Assembly: GCA_000432155.1 (NCBI GenBank)
Contig: FR888502.1
Span: forward strand, 23,529-87,528
DNA: 64,000 nt
From: Eubacterium sp. CAG:274
GTDB taxonomy: Bacteria; Bacillota; Clostridia; Lachnospirales; CAG-274
Direction: 5' to 3'
Part shown: positions 36,035 to 44,629 of the stretch, piece by piece
Position numbering within the stretch: position 1 is the stretch's first letter
Layout: each line of letters starts with the position of its first letter
Program-made: the position numbers and the translations under genes
Notes under the pieces: model-generated
The model's input: only the letters and a program-made list of their open reading frames with translations
What the model was told of the DNA's origin: nothing
Database searches by the model: none

Positions 36035-39000
36035 GTGAATATATTTTATGATTTTTTAGACAGCAATAAAAATTATGACAGATTAAGAGATAGCATAAAA
36101 GAAAATAAAACTCCTGTTCTTGCCACAGGTGTTGTAGACGGTCAGAAAACTCATTTAATTGCCGGAATAACAAATGATGTTCATAAGTCAAATTTGGTCA
36201 TTACACATTCAGAATTAAAGGCTAAAGAAATATATAATGATTTAAAATTCTTTTTAAAGGATAAAGTAGTTCTTTATCCGGCTAAGGATATAATTTTCTA
36301 TTGGGCTGATGTAAAGTCTATGGATATTATAAAAGAAAGATTTAACATAATTTCAAGGCTTATAAATAATGAAGAAATAACAGTAGTTGTTACTGTTGAG
36401 GCTCTTTTTGACAGACTTGTATCTAAAAATATATTTGAAGATTTTGTTTTTGACATAAAGGTTGGAGATACCTACGATATAGATGAGCTATGTAAAAAGT
36501 TAGTTTTTATGGGCTATGAGCATAGTGATGTTGTAGAAGGTCAGGGTCAGTTTGCAAGGCGTGGTGGTATAGTTGATATATATTCAGCTGTAAATGAAAA
36601 CCCTATACGATTGGACTTTTTTGATGAAGATGTAGATGCAATTAAAACTCTTGATGCCAAAACTCAAAGGTCTTTAGGCAATATTAGTGAGGCTAAAATT
36701 TATCCAATGAGAGAATTGGTATATAATGAGGAACAAGTAGAAATTGCTATAAAAAACATTGAAAAGGACTTAAATTCCTTTAAAAATAAAACAGACAAAA
36801 TAAAAATGCTTACTGATGAGGTAATAGAAAAATTAAGGGAGCAAAAGAGTTTTTCTGGAGTAGATAGATATATACAATATTTCTACGATAAAACAGCAAG
36901 CCTTATAGACTATTTTCCAAAGGACAGTTGTTTCTATATTGATGAACCAAACAGAGTTAGAGAGCATGGAGATTTTATAATAAGAGAGTTTACCAATTCT
37001 ATTGAAAATAGAATAGATAAAGGCTATATGTTGCCTAAACAGATAGAATTGGTATTTTCTTATGATGATTTGTTAAAACAGCTTAGCAAAAAGAATACGA
37101 TACTTTTAAGCAATATTACCTATACATTAAAGGACTACAAGCCAAAAGAACTTGTAGAGTTTGCTGTCCGTTCAACTTCAATAGCCAAAAATGACCCAGA
37201 TATGATGGCTGAGGATTTAATTTATATGTGCCAAAGACAGTACAAAATTATATTCCTTGCAGGTGGTCATACCAGAAGTGAAAGAATATTAAAAGAGCTT
37301 TTGGATAGAAATGTAAATGCTGTTTATGTTGAAAATATAGACGGTGTAGAGCTTTCAGCTGGTATTGTTTATATTACAAGAGGTAGTTTAACCCATGGAT
37401 TTGAATATCCGGAAGATAAATTGGCTATTGTAAGTGATAATGAGCTTTTTACACAGGAAAAGAAAAAGAAGAAAAAGAAAAAATCTAAAAATGGCAAGCC
37501 TATTGAAAGTTTTACAGACTTAAAAGTGGGAGATTATGTAGTTCACGAAAACCATGGTATTGGTGTGTATAGAGGTATTGAACAGATAATAGCTGATGGT
37601 GTAAGCAAGGACTATATGAAAGTTGGCTATGCAAATGACGGTGTTATATATGTTTCAATAGACCAGATGAGCCTTGTGCAAAAATATATTGGTGGCGATG
37701 CTGCAAAGCCTAAATTAAACAAATTAGGTACAGTATCTTGGGAAAAGGCTAAAACTAAGGCAAGAAATGCCGTTAAAATTCTTGCACAGGATTTAGTGGA
37801 CTTATATGCTCAAAGACAGTCAGCAAGAGGTTATCAGTATTCGGCAGATACTGTATGGCAAAATGAATTTGAGGAGGCTTTTCCTTATGAGGAAACAGAT
37901 GACCAGTTAAATGCTATTGCCGATTGTAAGAGAGATATGGAAAGTGGAAAGGTAATGGATAGACTTGTTTGTGGCGATGTTGGTTTTGGTAAAACAGAAG
38001 TAGCCATAAGAGCTGCTTTTAAAACTGTTCAAGACGGAAAACAGGTTGCATTCCTAGTTCCAACTACCATATTGGCAAAACAACACTATAGCACATTTGC
38101 GTCAAGAATGGCCGATTTTCCTATTAATGTGGATATGCTAAGTAGATTTAGAACACCTAAACAGCAGAGAGAAACTATTGCCGGTATTGAAAACGGTAGC
38201 GTTGATATAGTTGTTGGTACTCATAGACTTTTAAGCAAGGATATTAAGTTTAAAGATTTAGGTATGGTTATTGTTGATGAGGAACAGCGATTTGGTGTTG
38301 CACATAAAGAAAAGTTAAAAGCACTTAGAAAAAATGTAAATGTACTTACACTTTCAGCAACTCCAATACCTAGAACACTTCATATGTCTATGACAGGTAT
38401 AAGAGATATGAGCCTTTTGGAAGAAGCTCCTAATGACAGACTTCCTATACAGACTTATGTTATGGAATACAATCCGGAGTTTGTAAAAGACGCAATATTG
38501 AGAGAGCTTGCAAGAAATGGACAGGTTTATTATCTTTACAACAGAGTGAGTAATATTGACGAGGTTGCAGCACAGATACAGGCTCTTGTACCAGAGGCAA
38601 ATGTAGGTTTTGCTCATGGACAAATGAGTGAGAGAGAACTTGAAAATATTATGATGGAATTTTTGGATAATGAAATAAATGTTTTGGTATGTACTACAAT
38701 TATTGAAACAGGTCTTGATATTTCAAATGCCAATACTATTATAATACAAGATGCCGACTGTATGGGACTTAGTCAGCTTTATCAGTTAAGAGGTAGAGTA
38801 GGGCGTTCTACAAGAACAAGTTATGCCTATTTAATGTATAGACAGGATAAGGTGTTGCACGAAGTTTCAGAAAAAAGACTTCAGACAATAAAAGAATTTA
38901 CTGAATTTGGTTCTGGTTTTAAAATTGCTATGAGAGATTTGGAAATCAGAGGTGCTGGTAATCTTTTAGGTGCTGAACAGCATGGTCATATGGATACAGT

Positions 39001-39511
39001 AGGTTATGAAATGTACTGTAAACTTTTAGATGAGGCTGTTAGAGAGTTAAAGGGCGAAAAGATTGAAGAAGATTTTGAAACCCTTATTGAAATTAAGATT
39101 AATGCCTATATTCCTAATTCATATATTTCAAGCGAGTTCCAAAAACTTGAAATGTATAAGAAAATTTCACTTATAAATAATGAAAATGACTACTATGATG
39201 TACAAGACGAGCTTTTGGATAGATATGGAGATTTACCTAGAGCTGTACAAAATCTTTTGGATATTGCTCTTGTAAAATCTAGTGTTCATACTTTGGGTGG
39301 CACTTCTATAGCACAGAGAAATGGCAAGGTGCTTATTAAGTTTAGAACGAAAAATAGTGTAAATGCTGAAAAGACAATGGCTCTTGTGGCTGAAAGCAAA
39401 GGTAAAATTATGGTTACAAGTGCCGGAGGAGATACAACTCTTTCTTATACAATTAAAAATGAAAATAATATTTTAAGTGAAATTAAAGATTTAGTAAAAC
39501 AGATTATGTAA
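36035..39511 (+). CDS. mfd: Transcription-repair coupling factor
   Basis: Mfd removes RNA polymerase stalled at lesions and recruits UvrA. At 1158 residues it is near the Bacillus length (1177). The UvrB-like N-terminus includes GQFARRGGIVDIYS. A Lys-rich stretch near residue 475 precedes the polymerase-interacting domain (KVGDYVVHENHGIGVYRG). The helicase has GDVGFGKTEVAIRAA (Walker A), DEEQRFGV and TLSATPIPRTLHMS, then the TRG region and the C-terminal D7 domain. Confidence 0.97.
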   Translation: MNIFYDFLDSNKNYDRLRDSIKENKTPVLATGVVDGQKTHLIAGITNDVHKSNLVITHSELKAKEIYNDLKFFLKDKVVLYPAKDIIFYWADVKSMDIIKERFNIISRLINNEEITVVVTVEALFDRLVSKNIFEDFVFDIKVGDTYDIDELCKKLVFMGYEHSDVVEGQGQFARRGGIVDIYSAVNENPIRLDFFDEDVDAIKTLDAKTQRSLGNISEAKIYPMRELVYNEEQVEIAIKNIEKDLNSFKNKTDKIKMLTDEVIEKLREQKSFSGVDRYIQYFYDKTASLIDYFPKDSCFYIDEPNRVREHGDFIIREFTNSIENRIDKGYMLPKQIELVFSYDDLLKQLSKKNTILLSNITYTLKDYKPKELVEFAVRSTSIAKNDPDMMAEDLIYMCQRQYKIIFLAGGHTRSERILKELLDRNVNAVYVENIDGVELSAGIVYITRGSLTHGFEYPEDKLAIVSDNELFTQEKKKKKKKKSKNGKPIESFTDLKVGDYVVHENHGIGVYRGIEQIIADGVSKDYMKVGYANDGVIYVSIDQMSLVQKYIGGDAAKPKLNKLGTVSWEKAKTKARNAVKILAQDLVDLYAQRQSARGYQYSADTVWQNEFEEAFPYEETDDQLNAIADCKRDMESGKVMDRLVCGDVGFGKTEVAIRAAFKTVQDGKQVAFLVPTTILAKQHYSTFASRMADFPINVDMLSRFRTPKQQRETIAGIENGSVDIVVGTHRLLSKDIKFKDLGMVIVDEEQRFGVAHKEKLKALRKNVNVLTLSATPIPRTLHMSMTGIRDMSLLEEAPNDRLPIQTYVMEYNPEFVKDAILRELARNGQVYYLYNRVSNIDEVAAQIQALVPEANVGFAHGQMSERELENIMMEFLDNEINVLVCTTIIETGLDISNANTIIIQDADCMGLSQLYQLRGRVGRSTRTSYAYLMYRQDKVLHEVSEKRLQTIKEFTEFGSGFKIAMRDLEIRGAGNLLGAEQHGHMDTVGYEMYCKLLDEAVRELKGEKIEEDFETLIEIKINAYIPNSYISSEFQKLEMYKKISLINNENDYYDVQDELLDRYGDLPRAVQNLLDIALVKSSVHTLGGTSIAQRNGKVLIKFRTKNSVNAEKTMALVAESKGKIMVTSAGGDTTLSYTIKNENNILSEIKDLVKQIM

Positions 39512-39512
39512 T

Positions 39513-39548
39513 AAAACAGCCGATACTGAAAAGGGTATCGGCTGTTTT
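39513..39548. terminator. Terminator after mfd, probably bidirectional
   Basis: AAAACAGCCGATAC (39513-39526) pairs perfectly over 14 bp with GTATCGGCTGTTTT (39535-39548). It can serve mfd on the plus strand and the left-most small RNA unit on the minus strand. Confidence 0.9.
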
Positions 39549-39650
39549 GAAATAAATGTAAGAAAAAGGAAAACACAAAATAAATAAAAGAAAAAATTAT
39601 AAAAATACCAAGGAGTATACAATACCTTTCTCTTACTGTAGTTATAATAT
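39513..39650 (-). ncRNA. Tandem small RNA, unit 1 (left-most)
   Basis: Minus strand: TTGGAC, 16 bases, then TATAAC, and the RNA should begin at the arm GTAAGAGAAAGG (39636-39625). Seven bases later TACTCCTT (39617-39610) lies in a small hairpin AUAC-UCCUUG-GUAU. The 3' arm CCTTTTTCTTAC (39569-39558) pairs with the 5' arm over 12 bp including one G-U. The mfd terminator hairpin closes the unit. Estimated RNA about 125 bases. Confidence 0.65.
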
Positions 39651-39711
39651 ACCATATACAAAGTCCAATAAATGGGATTTTAATAACAAAAATAAAAAAA
39701 TATTAAATAAT

Positions 39712-39903
39712 CTAAAAAAGTCGATGTTCAAAATAACATCGACTTCTTTAGATATAAGAGAAAGGAAGTGTAACTAATAAAAATAAAAAATATACTAATA
39801 TAAAATCTATATGAAAAATAATGAAGTACTATTATGAATTAAAAAAAATAACTAAAACCTCAAGGAGTATTTAGGTCCTTTCTCTTACTGTAATTATAAT
39901 ACC
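39712..39903 (-). ncRNA. Tandem small RNA, unit 2
   Basis: Minus strand: -10 TATAAT just before the arm GTAAGAGAAAGG (39888-39877); TACTCCTT at 39869-39862; 3' arm TCCTTTCTCTTA (39766-39755). The terminator AAGTCGATGTT/AACATCGACTT (39718-39728 with 39735-39745) runs into T6 on the minus strand. RNA length about 180 bases. Confidence 0.7.
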
Positions 39904-39969
39904 ACATACAAAGTCCAATAAATGGGATTTTAATAATAAAAATTAAAAAAATGAAAAATATTAAATAAT

Positions 39970-40159
39970 CTAAAAAAGTCGATGTTCAAAAAGACATCGA
40001 CTTCTTTAGATATAAGAGAAAGGAAGTATAAGTAATAAAGATAAAAACTATAACTAATAAAAATCTATATGAAAAATAACGAAGTACTATTATGAATTAA
40101 AAAATAACTAAAAACTCAAGGAGTATTTAGGTCCTTTCTCTTACTGTAATTATAATACC
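39970..40159 (-). ncRNA. Tandem small RNA, unit 3
   Basis: Minus strand: -10 TATAAT; arm GTAAGAGAAAGG (40144-40133); TACTCCTT (40125-40118) inside a CUAAA-ACUC/GAGU-UUUAG hairpin; 3' arm TCCTTTCTCTTA (40024-40013). The terminator stem AAGTCGATGT/ACATCGACTT (39976-39985 with 39994-40003) is followed by T6. It is almost identical to unit 2. RNA about 175-180 bases. Confidence 0.7.
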
Positions 40160-40259
40160 ACATACAAAGTCCAATAAATGGGATTTTAATAATAAAAATT
40201 AAAAAAATGAAAAATATTAAATAATCTAAAAAAGTCGATGCGTTAATTTGTTCTGAAAG

Positions 40260-40410
40260 GTAAGAGAAAGGGAAAAAATAAATAAATTAACTATAAAAAA
40301 TTTTGTGTAAAGTTACACAAGAAAGGATAAAACATATTACAAACAAAAATAAATAAAATACAATACAAAGGAGTACTTATTACCTTTCTCTTACTGTAAT
40401 TACAATATAT
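40260..40410 (-). ncRNA. Tandem small RNA, unit 4 (divergent, terminator decayed)
   Basis: Minus strand: TTGGAC, 16 bases, TGTAAT; arm GTAAGAGAAAGG (40394-40383); TACTCCTT (40375-40368) in a GUAC-UCCUUU-GUAU hairpin; 3' arm CCTTTCTCTTAC (40271-40260), 12-bp perfect. The interior differs from units 2 and 3. It contains the palindrome TTGTGTAA-AG-TTACACAA (40303-40320), followed on the minus strand by a T run, which may be an alternative terminator. The usual GTCGATG hairpin downstream has lost its partner strand. Confidence 0.55.
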
Positions 40411-40475
40411 CACATACAAAGTCCAATAAATGGGATTTTATCAATAAATTTTAAAAATTTATACTGTTTTTTCAT
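40410..40475 (-). CDS. Possible 21-residue peptide at the head of the array
   Basis: AGGAGG lies 6 bases before an ATG (40475). The frame reads MKKQYKFLKFID and then KIPFIGLCM before TGA. The second half is encoded by the block that also serves as the unit promoter. In units 2 and 3 the same frame continues as KIPFIGLCMWYYNYSKRKD but has no start codon. It is basic then hydrophobic, reminiscent of small toxins or signal peptides, but could be chance. No homology is claimed. Confidence 0.3.
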   Translation of the reverse strand: MKKQYKFLKFIDKIPFIGLCM

Positions 40476-40493
40476 ATTAAACCTCCTAAAAAT

Positions 40494-40553
40494 AAAAAAA
40501 GACAACAAATGTACTTGTCCGTCTGACATTGGACAAGTGACATTTATTGTCTT
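40494..40553 (-). terminator. Terminator after mtnN
   Basis: A long imperfect stem (40501-40520 with 40531-40551) includes CTTGTCC/GGACAAG and ACAAATGT/ACATTTAT. It is followed on the minus strand by seven T's. It separates the gene cluster from the small RNA array. Confidence 0.9.
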
Positions 40554-40606
40554 CTATAATCAATTATTTAATTTTTTACATTTTAAAACAAAATGTTGTC
40601 AATATA

Positions 40607-41305
40607 TTATTTTAAAATTGTAAGCATATTATTTACAATATTACCAGCTGTTTTTGCAGATTCTCTAAAGAACTGTGCATAATCAACATTTCCATCACCA
40701 TCTGCTGTATCAGACATTACTCTTAAAATAACAAAAGGAATTTTGTTTAAGTAGCAAGCCTGAGCAATAGCTGCACCTTCCATTTCGCAACAAAGAGGGT
40801 TGAAAAGAGTTTGTATTCTATGCTTTGAATCTAAATCAGCAATAAATTGGTCTCCGCTGGCAATACGGCCTATATTAGGAACTAAACCTAATTCCTCAAC
40901 AGCATCTGTAGCAGCGTCAATAAGGTTAATATCAGCAGCAAAAATGCTTGTATCCATTCTTGAAATATAACCAGGTTCATCGCCTAAAGCACTTGTATCA
41001 AAGTCGTGCTGAATAGCATCAGAGGAAATAACAATATCGCCAACCTTGAGAGTACGGTCAATAGCACCAGCTACGCCTACATTTATAACAGAGTCTACAG
41101 CAAAAATATCAATCAAAACCTGTGCACAAAGGGCAGCATTTACCTTTCCTATACCTGAACGCACAAGAACGATATTGTGAGATGAACCCTCAACACTACC
41201 TACGAAGAAATCACAGCCAATTACATTTCTTGTAGTTACTACATTCATGGATTCCTTGAGGAGAGTAACCTCTTCTTCCATTGCTCCTATAATACCGATT
41301 GTCAT
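40607..41305 (-). CDS. mtnN: 5'-Methylthioadenosine/S-adenosylhomocysteine nucleosidase
   Basis: MtnN cleaves adenine from methylthioadenosine and S-adenosylhomocysteine, recycling by-products of SAM use. The 232-residue product starts MTIGIIGAMEEEVTLL with the conserved Glu near residue 11. VNVGVAGAID and EMEGAAIAQACYLNKIPFVILRVMSD follow; the ribose-contacting Glu and catalytic Asp are present. It is 11 bases behind glmS, so it is the last gene of a glmM-glmS-mtnN run. Confidence 0.95.
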   Translation of the reverse strand: MTIGIIGAMEEEVTLLKESMNVVTTRNVIGCDFFVGSVEGSSHNIVLVRSGIGKVNAALCAQVLIDIFAVDSVINVGVAGAIDRTLKVGDIVISSDAIQHDFDTSALGDEPGYISRMDTSIFAADINLIDAATDAVEELGLVPNIGRIASGDQFIADLDSKHRIQTLFNPLCCEMEGAAIAQACYLNKIPFVILRVMSDTADGDGNVDYAQFFRESAKTAGNIVNNMLTILK

Positions 41306-41316
41306 ACAATACCTCC

Positions 41317-43161
41317 TTATTCTACAGTAACACTCTTAGCAAGGTTTCTAGGCTTATCTACATCATTACCTAAATCTCTTGCCATATAGTAAGCGAATAA
41401 CTGCTGTGGAATATTAGCAAGTAAAGATGTAAGCATCCAATGAGTTCTTGGAATATAGATTACATCATCGGCGTATTTTTCAATTTCAGTATTACCTGAC
41501 ATAGCAATAGCAAGAACCTTAGCACCTCTTGCCTTAACTTCACGAATGTTACTTACAGTCTTTTCGAATAAATCTTCCTGAGTAACAATACCTACAACAA
41601 GTGTAGAATCTTCAATAAGGGCAATAGGACCATGCTTTAATTCGCCGGCTGCATATGGTTCGCTGTGTAAGTATGCAATTTCTTTAAGCTTGAGAGAGCC
41701 TTCCATACCTACAATGTAGTCAAGACCTCTACCGATATAGAATACATTCTTTGAGTGAATATATTTCTGTGTAAATTTCTCTATTGCAGGAGCAGCCTTT
41801 GTAAGAATATTGTTTACCAAAGAAGGTAATTCTTCAAGGGCAGCCTTAATTTTAGCAAATTCCTCAGGAGAAATCTTGTTAAGTTCCTGAGCAATATGGA
41901 GAGTGAGAAGATACATAGCTACAACCTGTGCACTAAATGCCTTTGTAGAGGCAACGGCAATTTCAGGACCAGCAAGAGTATAGAGAACATCGTCAGCTTC
42001 TCTTGCAATAGAGCTACCAACGGCATTAACAACGCCTAAAACTCTTGCACCCTTAGACTGAGCAAGTCGCATAGCAGCTAAAGTATCAGCTGTTTCGCCA
42101 GACTGAGAAACTACAATCATAAGTGTATGCTCATCAATAAGTGGGTCTTTGTATCTAAATTCACTTGCAACTTCTGAATTAACTGGTATTCTGGCAATTC
42201 TTTCAATAAGGAATTTACCTACCTGACCAGCATAGAAAGCTGTACCACAAGCTACAATATAAATTCTGTTAATGTTTTCAAGTTCTTTTTTACCAAGTTT
42301 GATACCGTCAAGCTTAATGCTCTTACCGTCATCACTAAAACGGCTTGAAATATTATCCTTTACAACCTTAGGCTGTTCGTAAATTTCCTTGAGCATAAAG
42401 TGGTCATAACCATTCTTTTCAGCTGCTTCAATATCCCAGTTGTATGTAAATACTTCTTTCTTAACAGGTTCTTTTTTGTCGTTTAAGATTTCAATAGAAT
42501 CTGCCTTGATAATAGCAACTTCCTTGTCATCAAGAAGGTATACATTCTTAGTATAATTCAAAATAGCTGGCATATCAGAGGCAATAAAGTTTTCGCCTTC
42601 GCCAATACCTACAACAAGTGGACTATCCTTTCTTGCTGCAATAAGTGTGTCAGGAAAATCCTTACAAACAATACCAAGGGCATAAGAACCTTCAATTCTG
42701 TCAAGAACCTTGAATACTGCATCAAGGAGGTCCATACCTTCGTTATAGTAGCTATCAATAAGATGAACTACAGTTTCTGTATCTGTTTCAGACTTGAACT
42801 TGTAACCTTTAGCTTCAAGTTCTTCCTTAAATTCCATATAGTTTTCAATGATACCATTGTGAACTACAGCAAACTTACTGTCGTTACTAGAGTGAGGGTG
42901 AGCATTAACATCAGATGGAGCACCATGAGTTGCCCATCTTGTGTGACCAATGCCTAAGTGACCCTGAATAGGAGAAGTAAGGAGAAGATTTTGTAAATTC
43001 TCAATACGACCCTTAGTTTTACGCACATTTATAGTATCAGTTTCTTCGTTAAGTACAGCAACGCCAGCAGAGTCATAGCCTCTGTACTCAAGCTTTGTTA
43101 AACCACTTAAAAGTACAGGTACAGCATCTCTGTGACCTATGTAACCAACTACACCACACAT
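41317..43161 (-). CDS. glmS: Glutamine-fructose-6-phosphate aminotransferase (isomerizing)
   Basis: GlmS makes glucosamine-6-phosphate for cell-wall sugars. The 614-residue protein has the N-terminal nucleophile Cys2 in MCGVVGYIGHRDAVPVLL, GHTRWATHG and HNGIIENY in the glutaminase, and two SIS domains (VSQSGETADTLAAMRLA near residue 350). The C-terminus DVDKPRNLAKSVTVE is invariant. Only 18 bases separate it from glmM; no glmS ribozyme fits there or upstream of glmM. Confidence 0.97.
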   Translation of the reverse strand: MCGVVGYIGHRDAVPVLLSGLTKLEYRGYDSAGVAVLNEETDTINVRKTKGRIENLQNLLLTSPIQGHLGIGHTRWATHGAPSDVNAHPHSSNDSKFAVVHNGIIENYMEFKEELEAKGYKFKSETDTETVVHLIDSYYNEGMDLLDAVFKVLDRIEGSYALGIVCKDFPDTLIAARKDSPLVVGIGEGENFIASDMPAILNYTKNVYLLDDKEVAIIKADSIEILNDKKEPVKKEVFTYNWDIEAAEKNGYDHFMLKEIYEQPKVVKDNISSRFSDDGKSIKLDGIKLGKKELENINRIYIVACGTAFYAGQVGKFLIERIARIPVNSEVASEFRYKDPLIDEHTLMIVVSQSGETADTLAAMRLAQSKGARVLGVVNAVGSSIAREADDVLYTLAGPEIAVASTKAFSAQVVAMYLLTLHIAQELNKISPEEFAKIKAALEELPSLVNNILTKAAPAIEKFTQKYIHSKNVFYIGRGLDYIVGMEGSLKLKEIAYLHSEPYAAGELKHGPIALIEDSTLVVGIVTQEDLFEKTVSNIREVKARGAKVLAIAMSGNTEIEKYADDVIYIPRTHWMLTSLLANIPQQLFAYYMARDLGNDVDKPRNLAKSVTVE

Positions 43162-43179
43162 TTTAAATCCTCCTTCGGC

Positions 43180-44532
43180 TTAACTTAATAAACCTTCAAT
43201 AAGTCTTGCAAGTCTTTCGGCCTCTTCTTTGAGGACAGACTGGTCACGACCTTCAATCATAACTCTAACAATTGGTTCAGTACCAGAAGGGCGAATAAGA
43301 ACTCTACCTTCTCCACTAAACTTGCTTTCTAACTTTTCAATTTCTGCCTTAATAGTTTCGTTTGAAAGGTATTCCTTTTTACGCTTGTTGTCAACTCTTG
43401 CGTTTACAAGTACCTGAGGGAATACTTCCATAATCTTCTTTGCTTCTTCAAGTGTCTGGTTCTGCTTTTTAAGAGTAGTAAGAAGCTGAATAGCTGTTAA
43501 TGTACCATCACCTGTAGTATTGTAGTCAAAGAAAATAATATGACCAGACTGTTCGCCACCGAAACAATCTCCGTTTTCTAATATATGTTCAAGAACATAA
43601 CGGTCGCCAACTTTAGTTCTTTCAACCTTGATACCGTTTTCACGACCCATTTTGAAAAGACCCATATTACTCATAACTGTAGCAACAATAGTGTTGTTTT
43701 TAAGTTTGCCGTTGTCCTTCATATGCTTAGCACAAATAGCCATAACAACATCACCGTCAACCATATTACCGTTGCCATCACAGGCAAGACATCTGTCGCC
43801 GTCGCCGTCAAAGGCAATACCAAGCTGAATATCGTCATTTTCCTTTACAAACTGGCATAAATCTTCCATATGAGTTGAACCACAGTTAAGGTTAATGTTA
43901 GTACCGTCTGGTTCTCTATGTATAGCTACAACTTCAGCACCAAGTCTTTCAAGAGCCATAGGAGCTGCCTTGTATGTAGCACCGTTTGCACAGTCAATAG
44001 CAAGTTTAATGCCATCAAGTTTAATATCAGTTGAAGAAACAAGGAAGTCTACATAATCGTCAATAGCTTCTTCCCCGAGAGTCTTAGCTCCAACCTTGTC
44101 GCCATATGGGCGAGGGATTTCTTCCCACTTATCTGTCATATAAGTTTCAATTTCGTTTTCGATTTCATCTCTAAGCTTAAAGCCCTGAGAATTAAAGAAT
44201 TTAATACCATTATCCTGAATTGGATTGTGAGATGCACTAATAACAACACCAGCGTCAGCATTATACTTTCTTACGAGATAAGCTACAGCAGGAGTTGGAA
44301 CAATACCAAGACTTACTGCGTGAGCACCTACAGAACATATACCTGCAATTAAAGCTGATTCAAGCATATCCCCAGAAATACGAGTATCCATACCTACGAT
44401 TATTTTAGCAGTGTGATTAGTATGCTTAGTTAAAACATACGCACCGGCTCTTCCTAGCTTATACACCAATTCTGGAGTAAGCTCAACATTGGCAACGCCT
44501 CTTACGCCGTCTGTACCAAAATAATTACCCAT
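43180..44532 (-). CDS. glmM: Phosphoglucosamine mutase
   Basis: GlmM converts glucosamine-6-phosphate to the 1-phosphate, the step after GlmS. At 450 residues it shows YFGTDGVRGVAN at the N-terminus, the phosphoserine loop VVISASHNPIQDNGIKFF near residue 97, the metal site AFDGDGDRCLACD near residue 240, and RPSGTEPIVRVMIEG near residue 408. Its promoter lies directly upstream and glmS-mtnN follow. Confidence 0.97.
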   Translation of the reverse strand: MGNYFGTDGVRGVANVELTPELVYKLGRAGAYVLTKHTNHTAKIIVGMDTRISGDMLESALIAGICSVGAHAVSLGIVPTPAVAYLVRKYNADAGVVISASHNPIQDNGIKFFNSQGFKLRDEIENEIETYMTDKWEEIPRPYGDKVGAKTLGEEAIDDYVDFLVSSTDIKLDGIKLAIDCANGATYKAAPMALERLGAEVVAIHREPDGTNINLNCGSTHMEDLCQFVKENDDIQLGIAFDGDGDRCLACDGNGNMVDGDVVMAICAKHMKDNGKLKNNTIVATVMSNMGLFKMGRENGIKVERTKVGDRYVLEHILENGDCFGGEQSGHIIFFDYNTTGDGTLTAIQLLTTLKKQNQTLEEAKKIMEVFPQVLVNARVDNKRKKEYLSNETIKAEIEKLESKFSGEGRVLIRPSGTEPIVRVMIEGRDQSVLKEEAERLARLIEGLLS

Positions 44533-44567
44533 TATAGTTTCCTCCTAAAGAATATAAATCTTTCTAC

Positions 44568-44596
44568 ATTATAACACCTATACCTAAAAAGCACAA
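44568..44596 (-). promoter_or_regulatory. Promoter of glmM-glmS-mtnN
   Basis: On the minus strand TTGTGC (44596-44591) and TATAAT (44573-44568) are 17 bases apart, about 36 bases before the glmM start. Confidence 0.7.
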
Positions 44597-44629
44597 CCCT
44601 TTTAATTGTAAGGAAAATTCAGCCAAAAC

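Larger units (their letters stand above)
39513..40475 (-). repeat. Tandem array of four ~250-bp units
   Basis: AAGGAGTA recurs at 39610, 39862, 40118 and 40368, giving periods of 252, 256 and 250. Each unit holds a nearly invariant block from CCTTTCTCTTACTG to TCCAATAAATGGGATTTTA, followed by AT-rich DNA. A GTCGATG hairpin lies between units 1 and 2 and between 2 and 3. No protein-length frame exists on either strand. Conservation is concentrated in the promoter block, the two complementary arms and the TACTCCTT motif, while the rest drifts, especially in the outer units. Confidence 0.85.

Noticed and set aside
39811..40095. Eight-codon frame MKNNEVLL repeated in units 2 and 3 (plus strand)
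   Set aside because: It differs by one synonymous base between units, but there is no ribosome site and the length is trivial; better explained as the complement of a small RNA stem.
40410..40475. AgrD-type cyclic peptide precursor
   Set aside because: A Cys near aromatic residues occurs in units 2 and 3, but there is no start codon there, no acidic Pro-containing tail and no agrB or agrC gene nearby.
39550..40480. CRISPR array
   Set aside because: Repeat period is about 250 bp, units are mostly alike with no short unique spacers, and no cas genes are near.
39550..40480. 6S RNA or another named housekeeping RNA
   Set aside because: The size and end pairing are similar to 6S, but four tandem copies and an AU-rich interior without the expected open-promoter-like bulge do not fit; I cannot match a named family.
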